Below are positions 26,256-33,984 of a stretch of DNA of 64,000 nt, one piece after another. The stretch is from positions 124,001 through 188,000 of the forward strand of contig NZ_SRUO01000010.1 in NCBI RefSeq assembly GCF_004791025.1. The letters are read 5' to 3'. The translations under genes and the position numbers were made by a program. The notes below the pieces were generated by a model that was not told the origin of the DNA, made no database searches, and was given only the letters and a program-made list of their open reading frames with translations. The DNA comes from Mesorhizobium sp. M4B.F.Ca.ET.203.01.1.1 (GTDB taxonomy: Bacteria; Pseudomonadota; Alphaproteobacteria; Rhizobiales; Rhizobiaceae). Every line of letters begins with the position of its first letter. Positions within the stretch are counted from its first letter, which is position 1.

Positions 26256-27260
26256 TCAGGCCTGGCGAGGGCTCGTCGCCGGCCGGCGATTGCGTACGTC
26301 GGCCCGACACCAGGCCTTGAGCGCGCGGGCATAGAGACCTGTAATGCCGCGATGCCGTCTGCGCAGATAGTCCGATCGGTCGAGCCGCCAGTTTCGCTCG
26401 ATCGTCGCCATGATTTCCGGATTGGTCCACGTGCCGTAGCCGGCGGCGGAGTAGACGGTGAGCTCACCGGGATAGAGACACTGGCCGGTGACAAGGAAGT
26501 CGATCCTGATGTGATCGAGATCGCCGGCGATGCGCGGCGCGATCGCCGCCGCCCGGCGCACATAGTCGACAAGACGGTCGCTGACCGGCAGCGCCTGGTC
26601 CTCGCGCGGATAGTCGGGGTCGCGCCCGGGCAGCGGCTTGCCATCGCAGTCGAACAGGTGCGAGAGGCGGGCCTGCTTGTCTTCCACCCAGACATGGCAG
26701 ACCGTGCCGCCGCAGACATGGACTTTGATGTCGGTGGCGATTGCTCCGCCACTCAGCTCGAGCCGCTCCTCGACGAAGACCGCTGGCACGATCGGCCAAT
26801 ACGCCCATTCGCCGTTTCGGCGCCCATAGCGTTTCTTGAGCCAGCCCCTTGCTGTGGCGATGACGGTGGCACGGTCCGGCCGGCCGCCGGAAACGAAGAT
26901 GTTCATCGCGCAGCCATGGTTTGCCTTGACCACCGCATTGCCTGTCAACAGCCCGGGTGGGATGTCGGCGGGGTCGCGCCCGGACCAGAGCGTTTTGGCT
27001 TGAGGCAGTTCAGGGCAGATGCCGCGAACATAATCCTTCGCCGCGAGCTTGTCCGTCAGCGTCACGAACAGCGGATTGCGATCGACGGTTTTCCGCCAGA
27101 GCATCAGCTCGTGATAGGTCCTGGGCGCGGCGGGATTGGGCAGATAGCCGAGCTTCATGGCGAAGCGGACGATCAGGGCAGGATGGCGAAGCGTGAGCAG
27201 CAGCCGCGCGACAGCCAGGACCAGGCGGTGCATTACCGGCAACCTGGCATTGGCCAACAT
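26256..27260 (-). CDS. TupA-like ATP-grasp protein
   Basis: About 334 residues. ATP-grasp features: NAVVKANHGCAMN (ATP-binding lysine region), AVFVEERLEL, IKVHVCGGTV, and the metal-binding end DHIRIDFLVTG...GELTVYSAAG. These fit the TupA-like group, named after a teichuronopeptide synthesis enzyme and often found with polysaccharide genes. The likely reaction is ATP-dependent ligation of an amino acid or amine to a polymer, by inference. ATG 27260 has AAGGGG 7-8 bases upstream. It stands alone among small secreted-protein genes, far from the EPS cluster at 32.7-42 kb. Confidence 0.78.
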   Translation of the reverse strand: MLANARLPVMHRLVLAVARLLLTLRHPALIVRFAMKLGYLPNPAAPRTYHELMLWRKTVDRNPLFVTLTDKLAAKDYVRGICPELPQAKTLWSGRDPADIPPGLLTGNAVVKANHGCAMNIFVSGGRPDRATVIATARGWLKKRYGRRNGEWAYWPIVPAVFVEERLELSGGAIATDIKVHVCGGTVCHVWVEDKQARLSHLFDCDGKPLPGRDPDYPREDQALPVSDRLVDYVRRAAAIAPRIAGDLDHIRIDFLVTGQCLYPGELTVYSAAGYGTWTNPEIMATIERNWRLDRSDYLRRRHRGITGLYARALKAWCRADVRNRRPATSPRQA

Positions 27261-27414
27261 CAGGCACCCCTTGGGATGCAACCAGGTCTGAGCGCAGCAG
27301 CGCGAACTGCCTGTGCCGCGAACGCTGATGGCACGATGCCATCAGAGCAGGGCAGGAAGGCCGGTTACGGGCAACAACCAAAAACCGGCCTTCCTGTCGG
27401 ATAAGCCGGTTTGC

Positions 27415-27618
27415 TTAGGCCTTCTTCGCCACCAGCTTCTTGTGGTGGTGATGATGGTGATGATGATGGTGATGCTTGCGATGGTGCTTGCGGTGATGAT
27501 GGTGACGGTGATGCTTGTGATGCATCGGAGCAGCATCGGCGCTGGTCGCGCCGAGGATCGGCATCGAGACAGCCAGGGCCACAGCCAGCCCGAGAGCGGA
27601 GAGGAGGGACTTCTTCAT
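27415..27618 (-). CDS. Histidine-rich small secreted protein
   Basis: 67 residues from ATG 27618, with AAGGAAA upstream. A signal peptide (MKKSLLSALGLAVALAVSMP, cleavage near SADA) is followed by a mature peptide of about 37 residues in which 21 are histidine, including a run of eleven; the rest are mainly Lys and Arg. Such tracts bind Ni, Zn, Co or Cu. A periplasmic metal buffer is a reasonable guess, but no partner gene is adjacent. The His codons mix CAT and CAC, so this is not a simple nucleotide slip repeat. Confidence 0.75.
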   Translation of the reverse strand: MKKSLLSALGLAVALAVSMPILGATSADAAPMHHKHHRHHHHRKHHRKHHHHHHHHHHHKKLVAKKA

Positions 27619-27985
27619 GACATCGTTTCCTTTTGCGCGGGCCGTTTCTGGAGACATCGGACCATATCGATGGCTCGAGCGCCGCGATTGGGGACTATCC
27701 TCCTGGATTCTTTCGGCAATTTTTCCCGAGTGTAGAATTTTGTTTCTGGATTGTGTCTCAGGTCTTCCCCGCCCCGGTTCGGCCGGGCGCTGCTCCGGTG
27801 TGCCGAGGTGAAAGGCGGCGGCGCCCATTTGGCTGGTTCGATTCCGCGAGATCATTCCGGCGCAGTTTCACGATGGCGTGACGCCCGTTTTGACGCTTGG
27901 CAAATCGCCCGCGAGCGGTCATTGTCTCGCTCGTCTCAGGCAACCCCATGATTTGATCAGACGGTTTCAACCCAAGGAGTTGCCA
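27619..27985. other. Intergenic region between the His-rich gene and the XRE-like gene
   Basis: 367 bases between divergent genes. The middle (27690-27760) is AT-richer than its surroundings and may hold both promoters, but I could not pick a convincing -35/-10 pair. Open frames here look like shadow sequence. Confidence 0.4.
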
Positions 27986-28249
27986 ATGCCCGCCACTGCC
28001 AGACGCGAAGTTCTGTCCGATTTGATTGCAACACCCGGCTACAGCGCCCTCAAGGCCGCCCGTGAAACCAGGGGATACAGCCTCGAAGAGCTGTCCCTGA
28101 CATGCGGCCTGTCCACCCACGAGATTGCCGATATTGAAAGCGGCAGGGATGCCGACCCCTCGAAGCTCCGGCGAATCGCCGTCGCGCTCCAGATGCCGGA
28201 AGGCGCTTTCATCGACATGCCAGCGTCTGAAAATCGGCCCATGCAATAG
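27986..28249 (+). CDS. Small XRE-type helix-turn-helix protein
   Basis: 87 residues from ATG 27986 with AAGGAG at 27974-27979. Residues about 25-75 form a Cro/C1-type helix-turn-helix: ALKAARETRGYSLEELSLTC, then LSTHEIADIESGRDADPSKL. No sensory domain is present. It is likely a DNA-binding regulator, but there is no adjacent toxin gene or operon to suggest a target. Confidence 0.8.
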   Translation: MPATARREVLSDLIATPGYSALKAARETRGYSLEELSLTCGLSTHEIADIESGRDADPSKLRRIAVALQMPEGAFIDMPASENRPMQ

Positions 28250-28270
28250 TCGAGCTGTGTCGACCCAACG

Positions 28271-28302
28271 AGCCCGCCACGGTTTGCCTTGGCGGGCTTT
28301 TT
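28271..28302 (+). terminator. Rho-independent terminator after the XRE-like gene
   Basis: AGCCCGCCA (28271-28279) and TGGCGGGCT (28290-28298) form a 9-bp stem followed by a T run. Confidence 0.88.
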
Positions 28303-28466
28303 AGTTCCGTGCAGAGTTCACCCATATCCTTACGCGGCGCGGCCTCGATTCGCTGGTGACTGAGGCGGCAAAGAATTCGGTGCATAACTCAGCCAGGGCC
28401 TATTATTAGTCCTTGCTGATGGATCTGTCCCGACGCTAGCGTGCTGCGGGGCTTTCAGAAGGCGAT

Positions 28467-28868
28467 ATGCTAGAGCGGATCGTAACTGCCACCACAACCA
28501 GTTCGCGCCAATTCAACTTTCTTGTTCCTGACGACGTCATCGACGCCGTCCAGCGATGCATCGACTGCGCTGCTCCCGGACGCATCATTTCGACCTATTC
28601 GGTGGTTCAGTCGGTGCGGGACAAGGTCCCGGATTGCGAGCTATCCGATGAGCAGATTGAGCGCTACGCGGTTCTGTGCGCCGTGGACCAGGCGCTGGCG
28701 GTGCATTTCGACAGGCGAGGAAGCGCGCGGGATCCTTGTTCGCCGCTGAGCAGGACTCACTGGCGACTCGTGCCGAAGTGGAAGATCAAGCCGCGGCCGC
28801 GCCTGGCGCATGTCTTGTTCCACCGGCTTCCGCCCAGGCCCGACCAACGTCGGTCGGCAGCGCCCTGA
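28467..28868 (+). CDS. Hypothetical protein
   Basis: 133 residues from ATG 28467 with AGAAGG 5 bases upstream. Residues 1-85 look like real protein (FLVPDDVIDAVQRCIDCAAP, ELSDEQIERYAVLCAVDQAL, then AVHFDRRG). The tail beyond about 88 is basic and Pro-rich, as if the frame had lost an earlier stop. Similar small rhizobial proteins end soon after such a segment, as far as I recall. Function unknown. Confidence 0.45.
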   Translation: MLERIVTATTTSSRQFNFLVPDDVIDAVQRCIDCAAPGRIISTYSVVQSVRDKVPDCELSDEQIERYAVLCAVDQALAVHFDRRGSARDPCSPLSRTHWRLVPKWKIKPRPRLAHVLFHRLPPRPDQRRSAAP

Positions 28869-28958
28869 TCGCGACCGGGCGATTCCAGCGGCTTTCGCTC
28901 TGAATAGCGAAAAGGCGCCACAGGGCGCCTTCGACAAACCAGGGCTTTCAAGGAAAAA

Positions 28959-29035
<77 letters not shown>

Positions 29036-29048
29036 GACCGCGCAAAGC

Positions 29049-29075
29049 CCTATATTCTCAAGGGGTCTGGCGCAA
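29049..29075 (-). promoter_or_regulatory. Possible promoter of tRNA-Pro
   Basis: On the minus strand TTGCGC (29075-29070), a 15-base spacer and TATAGG (29054-29049). The spacer is short. The -10 ends 13 bases before the tRNA 5' end. Confidence 0.35.
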
Positions 29076-29122
29076 GTGCCTTGTCCGAACAAAATCGAGG
29101 GAACTAGAACAAACAAGGTCCC

Positions 29123-29180
29123 GGTGTGCCTTTCGTGACCAAAAAGCACACCGAAAAGCACACCGGATGTTCTCGGTGTG
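29123..29180. repeat. Array of four GGTGTGC/GCACACC heptamers
   Basis: GGTGTGC at 29123, GCACACC at 29146, GCACACC at 29158 and GGTGTG at 29175 give two facing inverted pairs within 58 bases. They lie between tRNA-Pro and the cyclase gene, about 75 bases before the latter. This could be an operator or the residue of a decayed gene; I cannot decide. Confidence 0.5.
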
Positions 29181-29254
29181 TTCCCATGCATCTCTTCATT
29201 CCCTGGCATCTGAGTTAACATTGCTGAGGGACCCCATTCGTTGGGAGAGCTGGT

Positions 29255-32200
29255 GTGGACGTTGCCGTCTGGTTGCGAGGCCTCGGGCTCCAGCAATACG
29301 AGCAGGCATTTCGCGATAACGCCATCGACGCGGAAGTTCTGCCGGAGCTGACCGATGCCGACCTCGAGAAGCTCGGTATGCTGCTTGGTCATCGCAAGCG
29401 ATTTCGTAAGGCGGTAGTGAGGCTGGGGATGGCATCAAGCCGTCCCGCCCCGAGCACCGATGACATCGTGGCTCAAAACCGCCAGGACCTAGGCGCGGAG
29501 CGTCGACAGCTGACCGTCATGTTCGTGGATCTCGTTGGATCGACGGCGCTCGCGTCGCGTCTGGATCCGGAGGACCTGCGCGAGATCATCGGAGCGTATC
29601 ACCGCTGTGTCGCCAATACGGTCGCTCACTTTGGCGGCTTTGTCGCCAAGTATATGGGCGACGGGGTCTTGGTTTATTTCGGCTACCCGCAAGCGCACGA
29701 GAACGACGCGGAACAGTCTGTGCGCGCTGGTCTTGCTCTCGTCGATGCTGTTAGGCGACTCCAAGAGCCCGAGCCATTGCGGGTTCGTATCGGCGTCGGC
29801 ACCGGGCAGGTCGTCGTTGGCGATCTGATCTCCGCCGGCGAAGGGCAGGAGCGCGGCGTGGTGGGCGAGACGCCGAACCTCGCTGCCCGCCTGCAGGCTC
29901 TCGCCGAACCCGACACGGTCGTGATCGGGCCGCAATCGCGGCAGCTGGTTGGCGATCTTTTCGAATATCACGATCTTGGCTCCGTCGAGGTGAAAGGCTT
30001 TCCGGAGCCGATCCACGCCTATCAAGTGACTCGTGAGAGCGCTGTCGAAAGCCGCTTCGAGGCGCTGCACGGGGCAACCCCCACGCCGCTGGTCGGACGT
30101 CAGGAGGAGGTCGACCTGCTGGAGCGTCACTGGCATCGCGCCAAAAGTGGCGAAGGTCGCGTGGTACTGCTCTCAGGTGAGCCGGGCATAGGAAAATCGC
30201 GCCTCACTGTCACCTTGCAGGAGCGGATCCAGAATGAGCCGCGCACCTACTTGCGCTATTTCTGCTCAGCGCACCACCAAGACAGCGCGCTCCATCCGAT
30301 CATTGCGCAGCTCGGACGCGCAGCTGGGTTCGAGCGCGACGACATGTCGGGGAAGCTGGATAAGCTTGCGGCCCTGCTTGCCCCGGCCTCGTCGGAGGAC
30401 GTGGCGCTGCTGGCCGAGCTGCTGTCGTTGCCGACCGAAGGTCGCTTTCCGCCTGTCCAGCTGACACCCCAACGTAAGAAGGAAAAGACCTTCGAGGCGC
30501 TGCTTCGGCACCTCCAAGGCTTGGCGCGACAAGGTCCGCTGCTGATGCTCTTCGAGGATGTCCACTGGATCGACCCCAGCTCGCGCGAGCTGCTCGACTT
30601 GGTCATCGAGCGAGTGCCGCGCTTGCCAGTGCTGCTTCTCCTCACCTTTCGCCCCGAGTTTCAACCACCGTGGACCGGGCAGGCGCACGTCACGGTTCTT
30701 GTCCTCAATCGACTCGACCGTCGTGAAGGTGCTGCGCTGGTCCAGCGGGTCGTAGGCACCGGAGAGCTGCCGAGCGACCTTGTCGCAGAGATCATCGAGC
30801 GCACGGATGGGGTGCCGCTGTTCGTCGAGGAGCTGACCAAGGCAGTATTGGAGGGCGGGAACGCCAGGACAGTGCTCTCAAGAGCTGGTGCGACGGTGTT
30901 GAACGTTCCCGCCACGCTGCATGCCTCGTTGATGGCGCGGCTCGATCGCCTCGGCTCAGCCGTTAAGGAGGTCGCACAAATTGGCGCGGTTCTCGGTCGG
31001 GAGTTCTCCTACGAATTGCTGGCAGCGGTAGCACAGCGAAATGCCGCTGAGCTAAATGGCGCACTGGATCAACTCGTCGGCGCCGGTCTGGTGTTCTGCC
31101 GCGGGACTCGTCCACTGGCCACTTACCTCTTCAAGCATGCGCTCGTTCAGGACGCAGCGTATGGCACGCTGCTGCGCGCCAAGCGCCAGGAGCTACATAA
31201 GCGGGTCGCAGATATGTTAGAGGAACAGTGGATCGAAATCACCGAAGCGCAACCCGAGCTCCTTGCGCACCACCTTCAGGAAGCGGGGGATTGGGCGAGC
31301 TCGGTCGATCACTGGCAAAAGGCGGGAGAGGCCGCTCTGGCCAGAGCGGCAACCCGGGAAGCCGTGTCGCACTTTGCCAGTGCTATTGATTGCAGCAGGA
31401 GACTTGGCGACGTCTCCGGCGGCGCCGAACGGGTGACGCGTCTCCATCTTGCGATGGCCAATGCCTTGATGCAGGCAGAAGGGTATCGTTCTGAGCGCCT
31501 TGGGAAGACGCTTGAAGACGCACGTCTTGCAGCCGCGAAGACTGCATCGGTCGAATTGCAATGTGACGTTGCGCTTTCACTCGCTCCATTTTTTTATGCC
31601 ACTGGGCGCAATCACGATTACCTGACCCTGGCCGAAGAGCAGCTCGCAAACTGTGCCGATCTCCTTCCAACGGCCCATCTGAGTGGTCTTTGGGCAACAA
31701 AGGGGATCGCTCATTCCAACCGAGGAGAAGAGCCGCTGGCAGCAGAGGCCTTGCGCAAGGCCTTAGATCTGATTGATCGCGTTGACCCAAGTCATCGTAT
31801 TTCGTTCGCCGGTGCGGATCAACGTGTCTCTGCCCAAGCATATTTCAGCGAATCGCTGATCATATTGGGTTTCTTTGATGCTGCAGTCGAAGAGAAAGAG
31901 CGCCTGATGCGCTATTTTGACCAGCTCGACAAGCCTTTCGACCTCGCGTGGCATCTTCTCGTGCAGTGCCAATTGTGCGCGCTACTTGGTCAATACGAGG
32001 AACTCCTTGAGAACGCTACGAAGATCGTCGAGATTTGCGAACTGCATGGCTACACGGCGCGTCGAGGCAGCGGCATTAGGTGGCGTGGTCATGCCCGCTC
32101 GCATTTAGGCGAACTGGATGCCGGCATCGATGACGTCCGGGAGAGTTTGGTTCTTTGGCGTGGGCACGGCGTCGTATTTCATACCCCTGAGAAAGCATGC

Positions 32201-32584
32201 GAACTTTGTGGTCTTCTCCTGAGGGCCAGTCGCATCGAAGACGCATCGCAAATGCTTGATGATGTCGATACACTCGTTTTCGACACGGACGAGACAAGCT
32301 ACCTGGCAGAATGCCTCCGGCTTCGTGGCCAAATCGCCGCGAGCAAAGGTGACCTAGCTGGTGCCGCGCGCCTATTCGAAACAGCGATTGCTACTTCAAA
32401 GCGGCAGAAAGCGCGACTTTTTGAACTCCGCGCCATAACGCAACTTGCACCAATTCTCGCGCTACAAGGTCGTGTCCATGAGGCAGAAGTGCGGCTTCGA
32501 TCTAAAATTGACGCGCTTGAATCCAGATATCCGGTCGTCGACCTCATCGAAGCGAAAAGGGCGCTGGACACGCTACGTCAATGA
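29255..32584 (+). CDS. Class III adenylate/guanylate cyclase with SAM domain, AAA ATPase and TPR-like repeats
   Basis: A 1109-residue signalling protein. Residues 1-60 form a SAM domain (VAVWLRGLGLQQYEQAF). Residues about 80-270 form a class III cyclase catalytic domain with metal aspartates Asp92 (MFVDLVGS) and Asp136 (MGDGVL), Lys132, and the transition-state Asn/Arg in NLAARL. The base-selecting region reads VVGETPN, not the common GDTVN. A predicted ATPase follows, with Walker A GEPGIGKS (Lys314) and Walker B LMLFEDVHWID (Asp435). From about residue 660 the protein is helical and TPR-like. The GTG start has GGGAGAG upstream. The 3' half is visibly lower in GC than its neighbours, suggesting acquisition. 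Confidence 0.88.
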   Translation: MDVAVWLRGLGLQQYEQAFRDNAIDAEVLPELTDADLEKLGMLLGHRKRFRKAVVRLGMASSRPAPSTDDIVAQNRQDLGAERRQLTVMFVDLVGSTALASRLDPEDLREIIGAYHRCVANTVAHFGGFVAKYMGDGVLVYFGYPQAHENDAEQSVRAGLALVDAVRRLQEPEPLRVRIGVGTGQVVVGDLISAGEGQERGVVGETPNLAARLQALAEPDTVVIGPQSRQLVGDLFEYHDLGSVEVKGFPEPIHAYQVTRESAVESRFEALHGATPTPLVGRQEEVDLLERHWHRAKSGEGRVVLLSGEPGIGKSRLTVTLQERIQNEPRTYLRYFCSAHHQDSALHPIIAQLGRAAGFERDDMSGKLDKLAALLAPASSEDVALLAELLSLPTEGRFPPVQLTPQRKKEKTFEALLRHLQGLARQGPLLMLFEDVHWIDPSSRELLDLVIERVPRLPVLLLLTFRPEFQPPWTGQAHVTVLVLNRLDRREGAALVQRVVGTGELPSDLVAEIIERTDGVPLFVEELTKAVLEGGNARTVLSRAGATVLNVPATLHASLMARLDRLGSAVKEVAQIGAVLGREFSYELLAAVAQRNAAELNGALDQLVGAGLVFCRGTRPLATYLFKHALVQDAAYGTLLRAKRQELHKRVADMLEEQWIEITEAQPELLAHHLQEAGDWASSVDHWQKAGEAALARAATREAVSHFASAIDCSRRLGDVSGGAERVTRLHLAMANALMQAEGYRSERLGKTLEDARLAAAKTASVELQCDVALSLAPFFYATGRNHDYLTLAEEQLANCADLLPTAHLSGLWATKGIAHSNRGEEPLAAEALRKALDLIDRVDPSHRISFAGADQRVSAQAYFSESLIILGFFDAAVEEKERLMRYFDQLDKPFDLAWHLLVQCQLCALLGQYEELLENATKIVEICELHGYTARRGSGIRWRGHARSHLGELDAGIDDVRESLVLWRGHGVVFHTPEKACELCGLLLRASRIEDASQMLDDVDTLVFDTDETSYLAECLRLRGQIAASKGDLAGAARLFETAIATSKRQKARLFELRAITQLAPILALQGRVHEAEVRLRSKIDALESRYPVVDLIEAKRALDTLRQ

Positions 32585-32691
32585 GCTCTCGTTCAGCCTT
32601 GGTTGAAAACTGCTTGGCCCATTGCGCGCACACGTCCGTCCGGGCTGGAGTGTGACGGATGGGTGAGATGACGTTCGCGCTTGTCTCCGGC

Positions 32692-33984
32692 CTAAGTCTT
32701 CTGATGCCGGTATTCGAGCGCGATCGCGCCCCAGATCAGGCCGAGCAGCAGGTAGACATGGCGCCAGTGATCGATGTCGATGAAGGTGCCGAGCCCGATA
32801 TTGCCGATGAAGGCGACATAGGCGCACAAGAGATAGGGCTGCCAGGGCCGGTCGCGCAGAAGGATGCGGAAGCCGGCCACGATCGTCCACACTGTCAGCG
32901 TCAGGAAACAGATGAAGCCAAGCCAGCCGTAGTCCATCAGCATCTTCAGCCAGATGTCGTGCGTGTCCTCGCCAAAGATGGTGCCGAACACCAGCGGGCC
33001 GATGCCGAACGGATGCTCCATCGCCATCTGGAAGCCGATCGTGTAGCGGGCGAACCGGCCAAGGCGGGCGGTGTCGTAGCTTTGCTCGAGATGGGCGCGG
33101 CTGGAGAACATCTCGGCCACGCCCGGCAGTTGCAGGATGACGACCATGGCGATGACAAGCAGCGCCATGGCGGCGACCGTCATGATGACCACGCGCAGCC
33201 GGAACTTGCCGCTGTTGCTCTGCAGGAAGAGTGCGCCGGTCAGCAGCACGGCCGAAACCGCGAACATGCCCCAGGCGCCGCGCGAGAAGGAAAAGAAGAT
33301 GCCGGCGGTGATGACCAGGAGCGGCGCGGCGACCAGCGGCATGCGCGCGACGGGGCCGGTCAGGAGCAGATAAAGCAGGTAGACGCCGGGCAGCACCAGG
33401 AACGGCCCGAACACGTTCGGGTCCTGGAAGGCGCCGGCGGCGCGGTCGTATTTGGTGAAGACCTCCGCTCCCGGGAAGGCGTGGAAATAGCCGGCAATGC
33501 CGAGCAGCGCGGTCAGCACCGCCGACACCACATAGGCGGTGAAGATCAGCCGGTAGAGACGAGGCTGCACCGACGTGACCGCGGCATAGAAGATCGCGGT
33601 GAAGGCGAGGAACATCGACACGGCAAGATAGAGCGGCGTGTTGGCGAGGTTCGCCATCTGCGTCATCGAGATCATGCCGCCGATGTTCATCACTATCAGC
33701 AGCACCAGAAGCGGCACCGCCGCCCGCGAGATCCGCAGGCCGAACAGCGCCCACACCGCGATCAGGCAGACCATGAAGAGGTCGTAAGGCGCCGGTTCGT
33801 CGATGACGAAGCCGGAAAGCAGGACGCCGAAGAACACCGCGGCCGATGCAATCAGCGCCGCCAGCTTGGCGTTGACCGCCTGAGGCGGCAACTGGTTGAC
33901 CGCCTGGGGCGGCAACTTGTTGACCGCCTGGGGCGGCAACTTGTTGACCGCGGCCGCCGGCAGCTCATGGGCCACCGCGCTCAA
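32692..33984 (-). CDS. O-antigen ligase/Wzy-like polysaccharide polymerase
   Basis: 430 residues with about eleven membrane segments. The large-loop segment FFSFSRGAWGM and the late TIFGEDTHDIWLKMLMDYGW fit the O-antigen polymerase/ligase family, including rhizobial EPS polymerases. It would join lipid-linked repeat units in the periplasm. Unusually, residues 14-37 are three copies of the octapeptide NKLPPQAV. The start overlaps the stop of the sugar phosphotransferase gene (ATGA), so they are coupled. Confidence 0.82.
   Translation of the reverse strand: MSAVAHELPAAAVNKLPPQAVNKLPPQAVNQLPPQAVNAKLAALIASAAVFFGVLLSGFVIDEPAPYDLFMVCLIAVWALFGLRISRAAVPLLVLLIVMNIGGMISMTQMANLANTPLYLAVSMFLAFTAIFYAAVTSVQPRLYRLIFTAYVVSAVLTALLGIAGYFHAFPGAEVFTKYDRAAGAFQDPNVFGPFLVLPGVYLLYLLLTGPVARMPLVAAPLLVITAGIFFSFSRGAWGMFAVSAVLLTGALFLQSNSGKFRLRVVIMTVAAMALLVIAMVVILQLPGVAEMFSSRAHLEQSYDTARLGRFARYTIGFQMAMEHPFGIGPLVFGTIFGEDTHDIWLKMLMDYGWLGFICFLTLTVWTIVAGFRILLRDRPWQPYLLCAYVAFIGNIGLGTFIDIDHWRHVYLLLGLIWGAIALEYRHQKT
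33874..33945 (-). repeat. Three 24-bp in-frame tandem repeats in the polymerase gene
   Basis: Three units encode NKLPPQAV, NKLPPQAV and NQLPPQAV; a degenerate copy (ELPAAAV) precedes them. The unit contains the palindrome TTGCCGCC...GGCGG. The length is a multiple of three, so copy-number change would keep the frame. Confidence 0.85.

Noticed and set aside
27415..27540. The GTGATG-rich tract as a microsatellite
   Set aside because: The tract reads as His codons with mixed CAT and CAC in a frame with start, signal peptide and RBS, so coding is the simpler explanation.
33874..33945. CRISPR array
   Set aside because: The 24-bp units are contiguous with no spacers and are in frame within a coding sequence.
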